Positions 28,031-36,199 of a DNA stretch of 64,000 bases are shown piece by piece. The DNA is from Tistlia consotensis USBA 355 (lineage in GTDB: Bacteria; Pseudomonadota; Alphaproteobacteria; Kiloniellales; DSM-21159), in assembly GCF_900177295.1 (NCBI RefSeq), contig NZ_FWZX01000001.1:372001-436000 (forward strand), given 5' to 3'. The notes under the pieces were generated by a model. That model did not search any database and was not told where the DNA came from. It worked only from the letters and a program-made list of their open reading frames with translations. Position numbers and translations under genes: made by a program. The first letter of the stretch is position 1. Every line of letters starts with the position of its first letter.

Positions 28031-28909
28031 TCAGGCCCGCTCCACGCCGAACAGGCCCTGGGGCCGGAAGTAGAGCACGGCCAGGAAGATCGCGAAGATC
28101 AGCGCCTCGGAATAGGTGATCGGCAGGAACTGGGCGCCCAGGGATTCGATCAGGCCGACCATCAGGCCGCCGGCCAGCGCGCCGCCGATCGAGCCGATGC
28201 CGCCGAGCACCACGATGATGAAGGCGCGCACGCCGAACAGGTCGCCGATGAAGGGATCGACGGGGAAGATCGCCAGCAGCAGGGCGCCGGCGACGCCGAG
28301 GATCGCCAGGCCGATGGCGAAGGAGGTCCGGTAGACCGCCGCGCTGTCGATGCCGAGCACGCTGGCCGCCTCGCGGTCCTGGCCGGTCGCGCGGATCGCG
28401 CGGCCGAGCCGGGTGTAGCGCATGAAGAGCACGAGCAGCAGGGTCACCAGCACCGAGACGACCAGGCCGGCGACCTGCGGATAGGTGAAGATCAGGTCGC
28501 CCAGGACGAAGACGCCGTTCGCCCAGTCGCCGGCCGGCGTCCGGTAGTCGGGGCCGGCGAGCACCAGGAAGAGGTTGTCGAGGAAGATCCAGAGCCCGGT
28601 CGTGAAGATCAGCACGCTGATCGGCTCGCGGGTCGCCTCCTTGCGGTAGACCGGCTCGATCAGCCAGCGCTGGGTGCCCCAGCCGACCAGGTAGAGCACG
28701 GCGACGACCAGCGGGATCGCGGCCAGCAGGTGCAGCCCGAGCAGGCTGGTCGCCCAGAAGGTCAGGTACATGGCGACCATCAGGAACGAGCCGTGCGCGA
28801 AGTTGATGATCTTCATGACGCCGAACTGCAGGCTCAGGCCGAGCGCGATGATCCCATAGATCGCGCCGCTGGCCAGGCCGTCGAACAGCGCCTGGAGAAT
28901 GCTTGTCAT
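28031..28909 (-). CDS. Branched-chain-type ABC permease (LivH-like), double-PhyH operon
   Basis: A 292-residue permease. GVMKIINFAHGSFLMVAMYL is the LivH hallmark near residue 30, and IRATGQDREAASVLGIDSAAV is the coupling loop. It is separated from the binding-protein gene by 112 bp that hold a strong hairpin. Confidence 0.92.
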   Translation of the reverse strand: MTSILQALFDGLASGAIYGIIALGLSLQFGVMKIINFAHGSFLMVAMYLTFWATSLLGLHLLAAIPLVVAVLYLVGWGTQRWLIEPVYRKEATREPISVLIFTTGLWIFLDNLFLVLAGPDYRTPAGDWANGVFVLGDLIFTYPQVAGLVVSVLVTLLLVLFMRYTRLGRAIRATGQDREAASVLGIDSAAVYRTSFAIGLAILGVAGALLLAIFPVDPFIGDLFGVRAFIIVVLGGIGSIGGALAGGLMVGLIESLGAQFLPITYSEALIFAIFLAVLYFRPQGLFGVERA

Positions 28910-28964
28910 GAACCGGCTCGCCTCACTGCTGCCGTGTCGCCGGAAACGCGATGTCGCGCCGGGC

Positions 28965-29000
28965 GGAAGGGCCGGCCCGCTGGTCCGGGCCGGCCCTTCC
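28965..29000 (-). terminator. Strong hairpin between binding-protein and permease genes
   Basis: A perfect 15-bp stem (GGAAGGGCCGGCCCG with its complement) around a 6-base loop starts 22 bp after the binding-protein stop. There is no T-run. It is placed as expected for partial termination or 3'-end protection that raises binding-protein mRNA over permease mRNA. Confidence 0.65.
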
Positions 29001-29021
29001 TGTCCCGGCGGCGCGCGCCGC

Positions 29022-30284
29022 CTAGCGGTCGCTCCAGTCCGGCACCGGCCAGACCATCTTGTAGCCCGCCGGCGTCAGCTTCGACGGCCAGACCGTGTAG
29101 TACTTGCCGTCCTTGATCTGCTGGACGACGAAGCGCTTCAGCGTGTTCTGGTTCTTCGAGTCGAAGGCGATGTCGTAGCCGACCAGCCTGGTGATGTCGT
29201 TGTCCTTCATGTCGGTCTTGGCCAGGGCGTCGCGGATCGCCTTCGGGTCGGCCGAGCCGGCCCGCTCCAGGGCGTCCTTCAGGATCCAGACGTCGGCGTA
29301 GGCCGTGACGCCGAACTCGGTCGGGTCGGCCTGGTACTTGCCGACGTACTGATCCCAGAAGCGCCTGGCGAAGGGCGTGGTGATCGCGGAGTCGTAGCCG
29401 GCCCAGCCGTTGGTCGTGAAGACCATGTCGGCCGCCTTGACGCCGACCGTCGGCACGAAGGTGCGGTCGACGTGGCCGGCGGCGCTGCCGACGATGGCCA
29501 TGGCGTCGACGCGCAGCTGCGCGATCAGCTTCTGCAGCTGGACGGCGTCGCCGGTGTAGGAGGTCATGGAGATGACGTCCGGATGGGCGCCCTTCAGCTT
29601 GACGACCAGCGGCCGCAGGTTCGGCGAGTTCGGCGGATAGGATTCGTCGAAGACGACCTTGATGCCCATCTCGGCCATGCGCTTGCGCATGGTGTTGGCC
29701 AGGTCCTGGCCCCAGTCGGTGTTCTCGTAGACGATCGCGCCGGTCTTCGGCTGCTTGCCCGTGGTCTTGCCGGCCCAGGCGATGAAGTCGGCCGCGCTGT
29801 CGGCGTTGCCCGACGACGGGATCTGGGTCGGCCGGAAGACGTACTTGAAGCCGCGCTCGGTGATCTCCGCCTTGGCCGAGAGGTCGACGATCCAGGGCAC
29901 CTGGTACTTCTCGGCGATCGCGCTCGCCGGGAAGGTCACGCTGCTCTGGAACGCGCCGATCAGCACCGAGACCTTCTCGACGTTGATCAGCCGCTCGGCC
30001 TCGGTGATCGCGACCTGCGGGTCGCCCCGGGTGTCGACCTCGACCAGCTGCAGCTTGGCGCCGCCCAGGGCCTTAATGCCGCCCTCCTCGTTGATGTGAT
30101 CGACGGCCAGGTGCGTCGCCCGGCTCATCTCCTGGCCGATCGCCGCGGCGGCGGTGCCGGACAGCGGGATCAGGTAGCCGACCTTGACGGTATCCGCGGC
30201 CCAGGCCGCCGAGCCCAGCGCGCCGGCCAGGACGGCCGCCGACGCGGCCGCCGTGGCCGCCCTCCACATCCTCGATCTCTTCAT
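29022..30284 (-). CDS. ABC transporter substrate-binding protein, double-PhyH operon
   Basis: A 420-residue periplasmic protein. Signal peptide of about 30 residues ends AWA before ADTVKVGYLIPLSG, the standard N-terminal strand of LivK-type proteins. Further fold marks are VSVLIGAFQSSVTFPAS, YENTDWGQD and VAGLQ-like tail segments. GGGAGGAAG precedes the ATG. Placed between an acyl-CoA ligase gene and the permeases, it probably binds a carboxylate rather than an amino acid. Confidence 0.88.
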   Translation of the reverse strand: MKRSRMWRAATAAASAAVLAGALGSAAWAADTVKVGYLIPLSGTAAAAIGQEMSRATHLAVDHINEEGGIKALGGAKLQLVEVDTRGDPQVAITEAERLINVEKVSVLIGAFQSSVTFPASAIAEKYQVPWIVDLSAKAEITERGFKYVFRPTQIPSSGNADSAADFIAWAGKTTGKQPKTGAIVYENTDWGQDLANTMRKRMAEMGIKVVFDESYPPNSPNLRPLVVKLKGAHPDVISMTSYTGDAVQLQKLIAQLRVDAMAIVGSAAGHVDRTFVPTVGVKAADMVFTTNGWAGYDSAITTPFARRFWDQYVGKYQADPTEFGVTAYADVWILKDALERAGSADPKAIRDALAKTDMKDNDITRLVGYDIAFDSKNQNTLKRFVVQQIKDGKYYTVWPSKLTPAGYKMVWPVPDWSDR

Positions 30285-30316
30285 GCTCTTCCTCCCTTGC
30301 GAACGATGTTCTTGCT

Positions 30317-31912
30317 TCAACCGACGGAACTCTCCTCGGCCACGCCGCCGGGCGGCGCGGCGGCCGGACGCGCGCCGGCCGCCGTCGAGCCGATCGGCTC
30401 GAGCAGGCGGCGGGCGAGCTTGCCGACGCTGGTCTTGGGCAGGCTGTCGACCGAACGGACCGCGCGCGGCACCTTGTAGCGGACCAGGCCCGACCGGCAG
30501 TGCTCGATCAGCGCCTGCTCGTCGAGGCGTGCGCCGCCGCGCGGCACGACATAGGCCTGGACGACCTGCCCGTAGTAGTCGTCGGCGGCGCCGAAGACCG
30601 CGGCCTCGGCGACCGCCGGATGCTCCAGCAGGACCTGCTCGACCTCGCGCGGATAGACGTTGTAGCCGCCGACGTTGATGACCTCGCTGCGGCGGCCGGT
30701 GATGAAGAGGTAACCGTCGCCGTCGAGCCGGCCGAGGTCGCCGGTATGGAACCAGCCGCCGGCCAGCGCCTGCTCGCTGAGCTCCGGCCGGTTGCGGTAG
30801 CCGGCCATGACGTGCCGGCCGCGCACGCGGATCTCCCCCACCGCGCCCGCCGGCAGGACGGTCCCGTCGCGCTCGGGGTCGACGATCTGCAGCTCGCTGG
30901 CCGGGACGGCGACGCCGACCGAGCCGACCTTGCGCGGCCCGCGCGCCGGGTTGTAGGTCAGCACCGGGCCGGCCTCGGTCATGCCGTAGCCTTCCAGGAT
31001 GACGCAGCCGCTCGCCGCCTCCCAGCGCTGCAGCGTCGCCTCGGGCAGCGCCGCCGCTCCCGAATAGCAGCAGCGCAGGCTGCCGAGATCGGCCCGGCCG
31101 AAGCCCTCGAAGCCGAGCAGGCCGTGGAAGATCGTCGGCCCCGCCGACATCAGCGTCGCGCGATGCCGGCCGATCGCCTCCAGCACCCAGTCCGGGCGAT
31201 AGCGCGGCAGGATCACCAGGTGCGAGGCGGCATAGCAGGCCAGGTGCAGGCACATGGCGACGGCCGAGACGTGGAACAGCGGCATCGAGCAGAGCATGAC
31301 CTCGCCGCCCCGCTCGGTCGGCAGCAGCGCCTCGCGCTGCGCCAGGTTGACGGCGAGCTGGCCGTGGGTGATGTCGACCCCCTTCGGCAGGCCCGTCGTG
31401 CCGCCGGTGTACTGCAGGGTCGCCAGCTGGCCGTGGCTCGGCACCAGACGGGGATCGGCCTGCCGCGGACCTTCCGCCAGCCCCAGGAAGGTCGCCCCGC
31501 CGCCCCCGGTCTCGATCCGCGAGATGCCCCTGGCCCCGCAGAGCCGCACGAGATCCGCCGCCAGGCCCGCTTCGTGGACCAGCAGGCGCGGCGCCGCGTC
31601 GTCGAGGATCGGCGTCAGCTCGCGCAGGGTGTAGGCCGGATTGAGCGGCACGGCCTGGGCGCCGGCGGCATGGGCCGCGAAGGTGCTGACCGCCATGTCG
31701 AGCGAGTTGGACAGCAGCAGCGCGATGCGCTCGCCGGGGCGGATCATCTGCCGCCACATCGCCGCCAGGGCCAGGACCGCCTGGCGGTACTCGGCATAGC
31801 TGAGGGTCACCTCCCCGAAGGTCACGGCGGGACGGTCCGGGAAGGCGTCGGCCGTCTCCAGCAGCATGTGCACCACGGAGCGCGGAACCGGCGGGAGCGA
31901 ACCCCCGGTCAT
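30317..31912 (-). CDS. AMP-forming acyl-CoA ligase, double-PhyH operon
   Basis: A 531-residue ANL ligase: P-loop LQYTGGTTGLPKG near residue 165 (Gly for the usual Ser in TSGTTG), EGYGMTEAGP near 315, ITGRRSEVINVGGYNVYP hinge near 420, and KTSVGKLARR with the catalytic Lys. Its ATG overlaps the stop of the upstream PhyH gene. It would activate the acid brought in by the importer, supplying a CoA ester to the PhyH enzymes. A Pro/Ala-rich tail follows the last domain. Confidence 0.88.
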   Translation of the reverse strand: MTGGSLPPVPRSVVHMLLETADAFPDRPAVTFGEVTLSYAEYRQAVLALAAMWRQMIRPGERIALLLSNSLDMAVSTFAAHAAGAQAVPLNPAYTLRELTPILDDAAPRLLVHEAGLAADLVRLCGARGISRIETGGGGATFLGLAEGPRQADPRLVPSHGQLATLQYTGGTTGLPKGVDITHGQLAVNLAQREALLPTERGGEVMLCSMPLFHVSAVAMCLHLACYAASHLVILPRYRPDWVLEAIGRHRATLMSAGPTIFHGLLGFEGFGRADLGSLRCCYSGAAALPEATLQRWEAASGCVILEGYGMTEAGPVLTYNPARGPRKVGSVGVAVPASELQIVDPERDGTVLPAGAVGEIRVRGRHVMAGYRNRPELSEQALAGGWFHTGDLGRLDGDGYLFITGRRSEVINVGGYNVYPREVEQVLLEHPAVAEAAVFGAADDYYGQVVQAYVVPRGGARLDEQALIEHCRSGLVRYKVPRAVRSVDSLPKTSVGKLARRLLEPIGSTAAGARPAAAPPGGVAEESSVG

Positions 31913-32742
31913 GCAGGGCGGGCCTGCTGGCGGCGGTCGCTCGCCTCCCAGACCATCGAGCGCCTGCGCGGCTGGCCGAGCAGCTCGATGGGGTCGCGGT
32001 TGTCGATGTGGCCGTACTGGCCGCGGTAGACCGAGTAGCCGCAGAGCTCCTGGAGCCGGCGCGGGAAGGTCTGGACCGTCTCGCGCGGCAGGCCGAGCTG
32101 CAGGTTCTCCTGCTGGCGCAGCCAGCCGGCGCAGTAGTAGCAGGAGATGGCGAAGCGGCGCTCGTCGGTGCGGTTCGCGCCGCCCGCGTGCCAGAGCTGG
32201 CTGTCGAACAGCATGATGCTGCCGGCCGGCATGGTCGCCGCCCGGGTCTCGTAGGCGCCGCCGTAGACCGGCGGCTCCGCGGCCAGGTGGCTGGCCGGCA
32301 CGATCCGCGTCGCGCCGTTGTCCTCGGTGAAGGGGCTGAGCGCCCACATGGCGTTGACGGCGATCGGCGGATGCGGCCGCGGCAGCGGGATCTGCTGGGT
32401 GTCCTCGTGCATCGGCTGGGCCGGCTGCCCCGGCCCCAGCGTGATCGCCGACAGCGAGGACAGCAGCAGCTCAGGGTCGAGCACGGCCTCGGCGACCGCG
32501 AGCGCCGCCGGGTTGAGCGGCACCTGCCGGAACACCTCGCCGCGGGCGAGCAGGTTGTAGACGCGGACCGTCTGCATCCCCTCGAAGGTCGTCCGGGCAT
32601 AGCCGGCCTCGCCCTCGCGCTCCAGCCGCAGCAGCCCCTCGATCAGGGCGTCGCGGGTCGCCGCGTCGAAAGCGTTCTCGATGACGGTGTAGCCGTCGCG
32701 AAGCAGGTGCTCCCTGTGGCGGGTGACGAGCTCGGGATCCAT
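31909..32742 (-). CDS. PhyH-family Fe(II)/2-oxoglutarate dioxygenase (first gene of operon)
   Basis: A 277-residue oxygenase. PMHEDTQQ gives His112 and Asp114, LWHAGGANRTDERRFAI gives the distal His185 and the 2-oxoglutarate Arg193/194, and FTEDNGATRIVPASH is the core strand shared with phytanoyl-CoA dioxygenase. It differs clearly from the distal PhyH copy, so the two are not a recent duplication. First gene of the leftward operon, divergent from an AraC regulator. Confidence 0.85.
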   Translation of the reverse strand: MDPELVTRHREHLLRDGYTVIENAFDAATRDALIEGLLRLEREGEAGYARTTFEGMQTVRVYNLLARGEVFRQVPLNPAALAVAEAVLDPELLLSSLSAITLGPGQPAQPMHEDTQQIPLPRPHPPIAVNAMWALSPFTEDNGATRIVPASHLAAEPPVYGGAYETRAATMPAGSIMLFDSQLWHAGGANRTDERRFAISCYYCAGWLRQQENLQLGLPRETVQTFPRRLQELCGYSVYRGQYGHIDNRDPIELLGQPRRRSMVWEASDRRQQARPA

Positions 32743-32824
32743 GGCCGACCCTTCGGAAGAGGGGGCGCGGCGGCGCCCCGGCGAGGCGCCACACTAAGGC
32801 CGAGAGACCGGCCGTTCTGTGCAG

Positions 32825-32853
32825 GGCGTCCACGACGACTTTGCATGGCGTCC
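32825..32853. promoter_or_regulatory. Direct repeat, possible AraC-type operator
   Basis: GGCGTCC occurs at 32825-32831 and again at 32847-32853, 22 bp apart (two helical turns), in the spacer between the leftward operon and the AraC gene. Directly repeated half sites on one face of DNA are usual for AraC proteins. The 7-bp units are short, so support is limited. Confidence 0.3.
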
Positions 32854-32969
32854 CGCGGGCGGCCTCGGGCAGGCTCTCGGGCCGCGGCAGGGGCACCGGG
32901 TGCTGACAGGACGGCGCGCCGGGACCTATGATCCGCGCAAAAGAAGACAAAGAGAGCCTGGAGGAAGCC

Positions 32970-33914
32970 GTGCTGGGAGTGTGGACGACCGAGGGAATTC
33001 CCGAGGCTGAGCAGTTCGCCTACTGGCGCGACGCGGTCTGCGACGCCTTCGTGCCCCTGGAGCCGGAGGGCCGGCCGGAGCGCTTCTCGGGGCGGATCGA
33101 GAGCTTCCACGGCCAGGACCTGCAGGTCTCGAGCGTCGCCGCCGAGGGGCACCCGGTCAACCTGACCCGCCGCGGCGTGCACCGGCAGGGCAACACCTAC
33201 TTCTTCGCGAACCTGCTGCTCTACGGCAGCGTCTTCGTCGAGCAGTTCGGCGTCGGCGCCCGGGTCGAGCCCGGCGACATCTACCTGCTGGACACCGCCT
33301 CGCCCTTCGCCGTGCAGTTCGCCTCGCGCTTCAAGATCCTCTGCGTGACCCTCGACGAGGCCATGCTGCGCCCGCGCCTCGGCTCCGGCGGCCGGCTGTC
33401 CAGCCCGGTCATCCGGGGCAATCGCGGCGCCGGGCAGCTGACCGCGCAGTACATCCGCAACGTCATCGCCCCCGACCCCGTGGCGGTGCTCGACGTCCAG
33501 GACCTCGCCGCCGTCCACCTCTCGTCGCTGCTGGTGCGCGCCGCCAGCGGCGAGGCGGAGGCCGAGGGCGAGGAGGGCCTCGCCCGGAGCAACCGGGGCC
33601 GCGCCTCCCTGGAGCGGATCAAGGGCTTCGTCGACGCCCACCTCGCCGAGCCCGGGCTCTCGGTGCAGGGCGTCTGCTCGGCGCTCAACATGTCGCGCAG
33701 CCACCTCTACGGCGTCATGGCGGAGGCCGGCGAGACCTTCTCCGGCTATCTCAGGGACCGGCGGCTCGACGAATGCCGCAGGAGCATCCTGGCCGCGCCC
33801 GACAAGACGATCGCCGAGATCGCCTATGCCTGGGGCTTCCAGGACCAGTCCTCCTTCACGCGCATGTTCAAGGCCCGCTTCGGCGTGACGCCGCGCCAGG
33901 CGCGCAGCGGCTAG
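32970..33914 (+). CDS. AraC-family transcriptional regulator
   Basis: A regulator of about 314 residues. The N-terminal sensor part is of the AraC_binding_2 type (EQFAYWRDAV, then FSGRIESFHG and VEPGDIYLLDTASPF). The C-terminal 100 residues hold two helix-turn-helix units (LSVQGVCSALNMSRSHLYGV and KTIAEIAYAWGFQDQSSFTR). GTG at 32970 has GGAGGA four bases upstream; ATG at 32928 is an alternative that adds 14 residues and lacks a ribosome site. It is divergent from the double-PhyH operon and is the likely activator of it, or of hyuAB downstream. Confidence 0.88.
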   Translation: MLGVWTTEGIPEAEQFAYWRDAVCDAFVPLEPEGRPERFSGRIESFHGQDLQVSSVAAEGHPVNLTRRGVHRQGNTYFFANLLLYGSVFVEQFGVGARVEPGDIYLLDTASPFAVQFASRFKILCVTLDEAMLRPRLGSGGRLSSPVIRGNRGAGQLTAQYIRNVIAPDPVAVLDVQDLAAVHLSSLLVRAASGEAEAEGEEGLARSNRGRASLERIKGFVDAHLAEPGLSVQGVCSALNMSRSHLYGVMAEAGETFSGYLRDRRLDECRRSILAAPDKTIAEIAYAWGFQDQSSFTRMFKARFGVTPRQARSG

Positions 33915-34078
33915 CGCCGGTGCGCGGCCGGACGGCGCCGGCCAGATCGTCGAAGAATGGCGGAACGACAGGCGGAATTTGCCGGAGCGCCGCGCACGAC
34001 TTCGCTAGTCTTGCCTGCCGTCGCCGCGGCGGGCGGCAGCGGGGCCTCGGGACCGGGGCGCGCGGCAAGGGAGTACGC

Positions 34079-36199
34079 ATGACCGACCGGCAGGACATCA
34101 GGCAGGACATCAGGCAGGACATCAGACAGGACATCAGGCTGGGCGCCGACATCGGCGGCACCTTCACCGACGTGGCGCTCGAGCTGCGCGGCACGCTCTT
34201 CTCGGCCAAGGTCCTGACCGACTACGCAGCACCCGAGCAGGCGATCCTGGACGGCATCGAGATCGTGACCCGCGAGGCCGGCATAGCGCCCGCCGCGCTC
34301 GGCATGATCATCCACGGCACGACGCTGGCCACCAACGCCCTGATCGAGCGGCGCGGCGCGCGCACGGCCTTCGTGACCACCGAGGGCTTCCGCGACGTCG
34401 TCGAGATGCGCAGCGAGAGCCGCTTCGAGCAGTACGACCTGAACCTGGTGCTGCCGGCGCCGCTGGTGCCGCGCGAGGATCGCTTCCCGGTCGGAGGCCG
34501 GATCGGCGCCCAGGGCGAGGAGCTGCAGCCGCTCGACGAGGCCGCCCTCGAGGCGATCGCGAGGACGATCGCGGCCGGCGATTTCGGCTCCGTGGCGATC
34601 GGCTTCATCCACGCCTACGCGAACCCTGCGCACGAGCGGCGCGCCCGCGAGATCCTGCGCCGGCACCTCGACCTGCCGATCTCCCTCTCCTCGGAGGTCT
34701 CGCCGCAGATGCGCGAGTTCGAGCGCTTCAACACCGTCTGCGCCAACGCCTACGTGCAGCCGCGCATGGCCGACTACCTGTCGCGCCTGCAGGTCCGGCT
34801 CCGCGAGACCGGCGTCGCCTGCCCGGTCTTCCTGATCCACTCGGGCGGCGGCCTGGTCTCGGTCGAGACCGCGATCGAGTTCCCCATCCGCCTCGTCGAA
34901 TCCGGCCCCGCCGGCGGGGCGATCTTCGCCGCCGACATCGCGCGCCGCTTCGACCTCGACCGCGTGGTCTCCTACGACATGGGCGGCACCACGGCCAAGA
35001 TCTGCCTGATCGAGGACTTCCGGCCGCACACGGCGCGCAGCTTCGAGGTCGCGCGGACCTACCGCTTCAGCAAGGGCTCGGGCATGCCGATCTCGATCCC
35101 GGTCATCGAGATGATCGAGATCGGTGCCGGCGGCGGCTCGCTCGCTTGGGTCGACGCCATGGGCCGGATCCAGGCCGGGCCGGAATCGGCGGGCTCGGAG
35201 CCGGGGCCGGCCTGCTACCAGCGCGGCGGCGAGCGCCCGGCGATCACCGACGCCGACCTGCTGCTCGGCAAGCTCGATCCCGACGACTTCGCCGGCGGCA
35301 AGATCCGGCTCTCGCTCGGGAAGGCCACCGGGGCGGTCGCGCGCGAGGTCGGCGACAGGCTCGGCCTCGCGCCGCAGGCCGCCGCCTTCGGCATCTGCGA
35401 GGTGGTCGACGAGAACATGGCCAACGCGGCGCGGGTCCACGCGGTCGAGAACGGCAAGGACATCGCGGACAACACCATGATCGCCTTTGGCGGTGCCGCG
35501 CCGCTGCATGCGGCGCGGCTCTGCGAGAAGCTCGGCATCGAGCGCTGCCTGGTCCCGACCGGCGCCGGCGTCGGCTCGGCGATCGGCTTCCTCAAGGCGC
35601 CCTTCAGCTACGAGGCCGTGGCCTCGCAGGTCATGGCGCTGTCGCGCTTCGAGCCGGCGGCGTTGAACACGCTGCTGCGCGACCTCAAGTCGACCGCCGA
35701 GAGCTTCGTGCGCGCCGGCACCGACGGCGAGATCCGCCGCGAGGTCACCGCCTTCATGCGCTATGCCGGCCAGGGCTGGGAGATCCCGGTGCCGCTGCCC
35801 GACCGCGACTTCGTCCCGGAGGACCGGGCGCTGATCGAGGAGGCCTTCCGCACCCGCTACGCGGCGTTCTTCGGGCGTGCCGTCGAGGGCTCCGCGATCG
35901 AGCTCGTCACCTTCTCGGTCAAGGCGGAGGACCAGCGTCCGGCGGGCGCGGGGCACACGTTGCGCAGCGACGGCGAGACGGTGACGGCACCGGCGAGCGC
36001 CCGTGTCTTCGATCCCGCGAGCGGCGCCGCGCTCGACAGCGCCGTCATTGCGCGCGACAGCCTGGCCCCGGGCGTGCGCGTCGCCGGCCCCGCGCTGATC
36101 GTCGAGCGCGAGACCACGACGGTCGTGACCTCGCTGTTCGACGCCGTGATCCAGAGCGACCGGACGATCCTTCTGCTGCGGAAAGGAGCAGCGGCATGA
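34079..36199 (+). CDS. hyuA: Hydantoinase/oxoprolinase subunit A (HyuA)
   Basis: A 706-residue protein with an actin-like ATPase fold: LGADIGGTFTDVAL phosphate loop, HGTTLATNALIERRGART, YDMGGTTAKICLIE and IGAGGGSLAWVD, all standard in HyuA/5-oxoprolinase A. HyuA with HyuB forms an ATP-dependent amidohydrolase acting on hydantoins, 5-oxoproline or other cyclic amides; acetone carboxylase subunits are relatives. The N-terminus is unusual: residues 5-20 are four QDIR repeats from a 12-bp tandem repeat. GGGAG precedes the ATG. Confidence 0.88.
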   Translation: MTDRQDIRQDIRQDIRQDIRLGADIGGTFTDVALELRGTLFSAKVLTDYAAPEQAILDGIEIVTREAGIAPAALGMIIHGTTLATNALIERRGARTAFVTTEGFRDVVEMRSESRFEQYDLNLVLPAPLVPREDRFPVGGRIGAQGEELQPLDEAALEAIARTIAAGDFGSVAIGFIHAYANPAHERRAREILRRHLDLPISLSSEVSPQMREFERFNTVCANAYVQPRMADYLSRLQVRLRETGVACPVFLIHSGGGLVSVETAIEFPIRLVESGPAGGAIFAADIARRFDLDRVVSYDMGGTTAKICLIEDFRPHTARSFEVARTYRFSKGSGMPISIPVIEMIEIGAGGGSLAWVDAMGRIQAGPESAGSEPGPACYQRGGERPAITDADLLLGKLDPDDFAGGKIRLSLGKATGAVAREVGDRLGLAPQAAAFGICEVVDENMANAARVHAVENGKDIADNTMIAFGGAAPLHAARLCEKLGIERCLVPTGAGVGSAIGFLKAPFSYEAVASQVMALSRFEPAALNTLLRDLKSTAESFVRAGTDGEIRREVTAFMRYAGQGWEIPVPLPDRDFVPEDRALIEEAFRTRYAAFFGRAVEGSAIELVTFSVKAEDQRPAGAGHTLRSDGETVTAPASARVFDPASGAALDSAVIARDSLAPGVRVAGPALIVERETTTVVTSLFDAVIQSDRTILLLRKGAAA
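34091..34138 (+). repeat. Four 12-bp tandem repeats at the 5' end of hyuA
   Basis: The unit CAGGACATCAGG occurs four times head to tail (third copy ends A instead of G), coding for QDIR four times. The unit length keeps the reading frame, so copy number can vary by slippage without loss of the protein. Confidence 0.9.
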
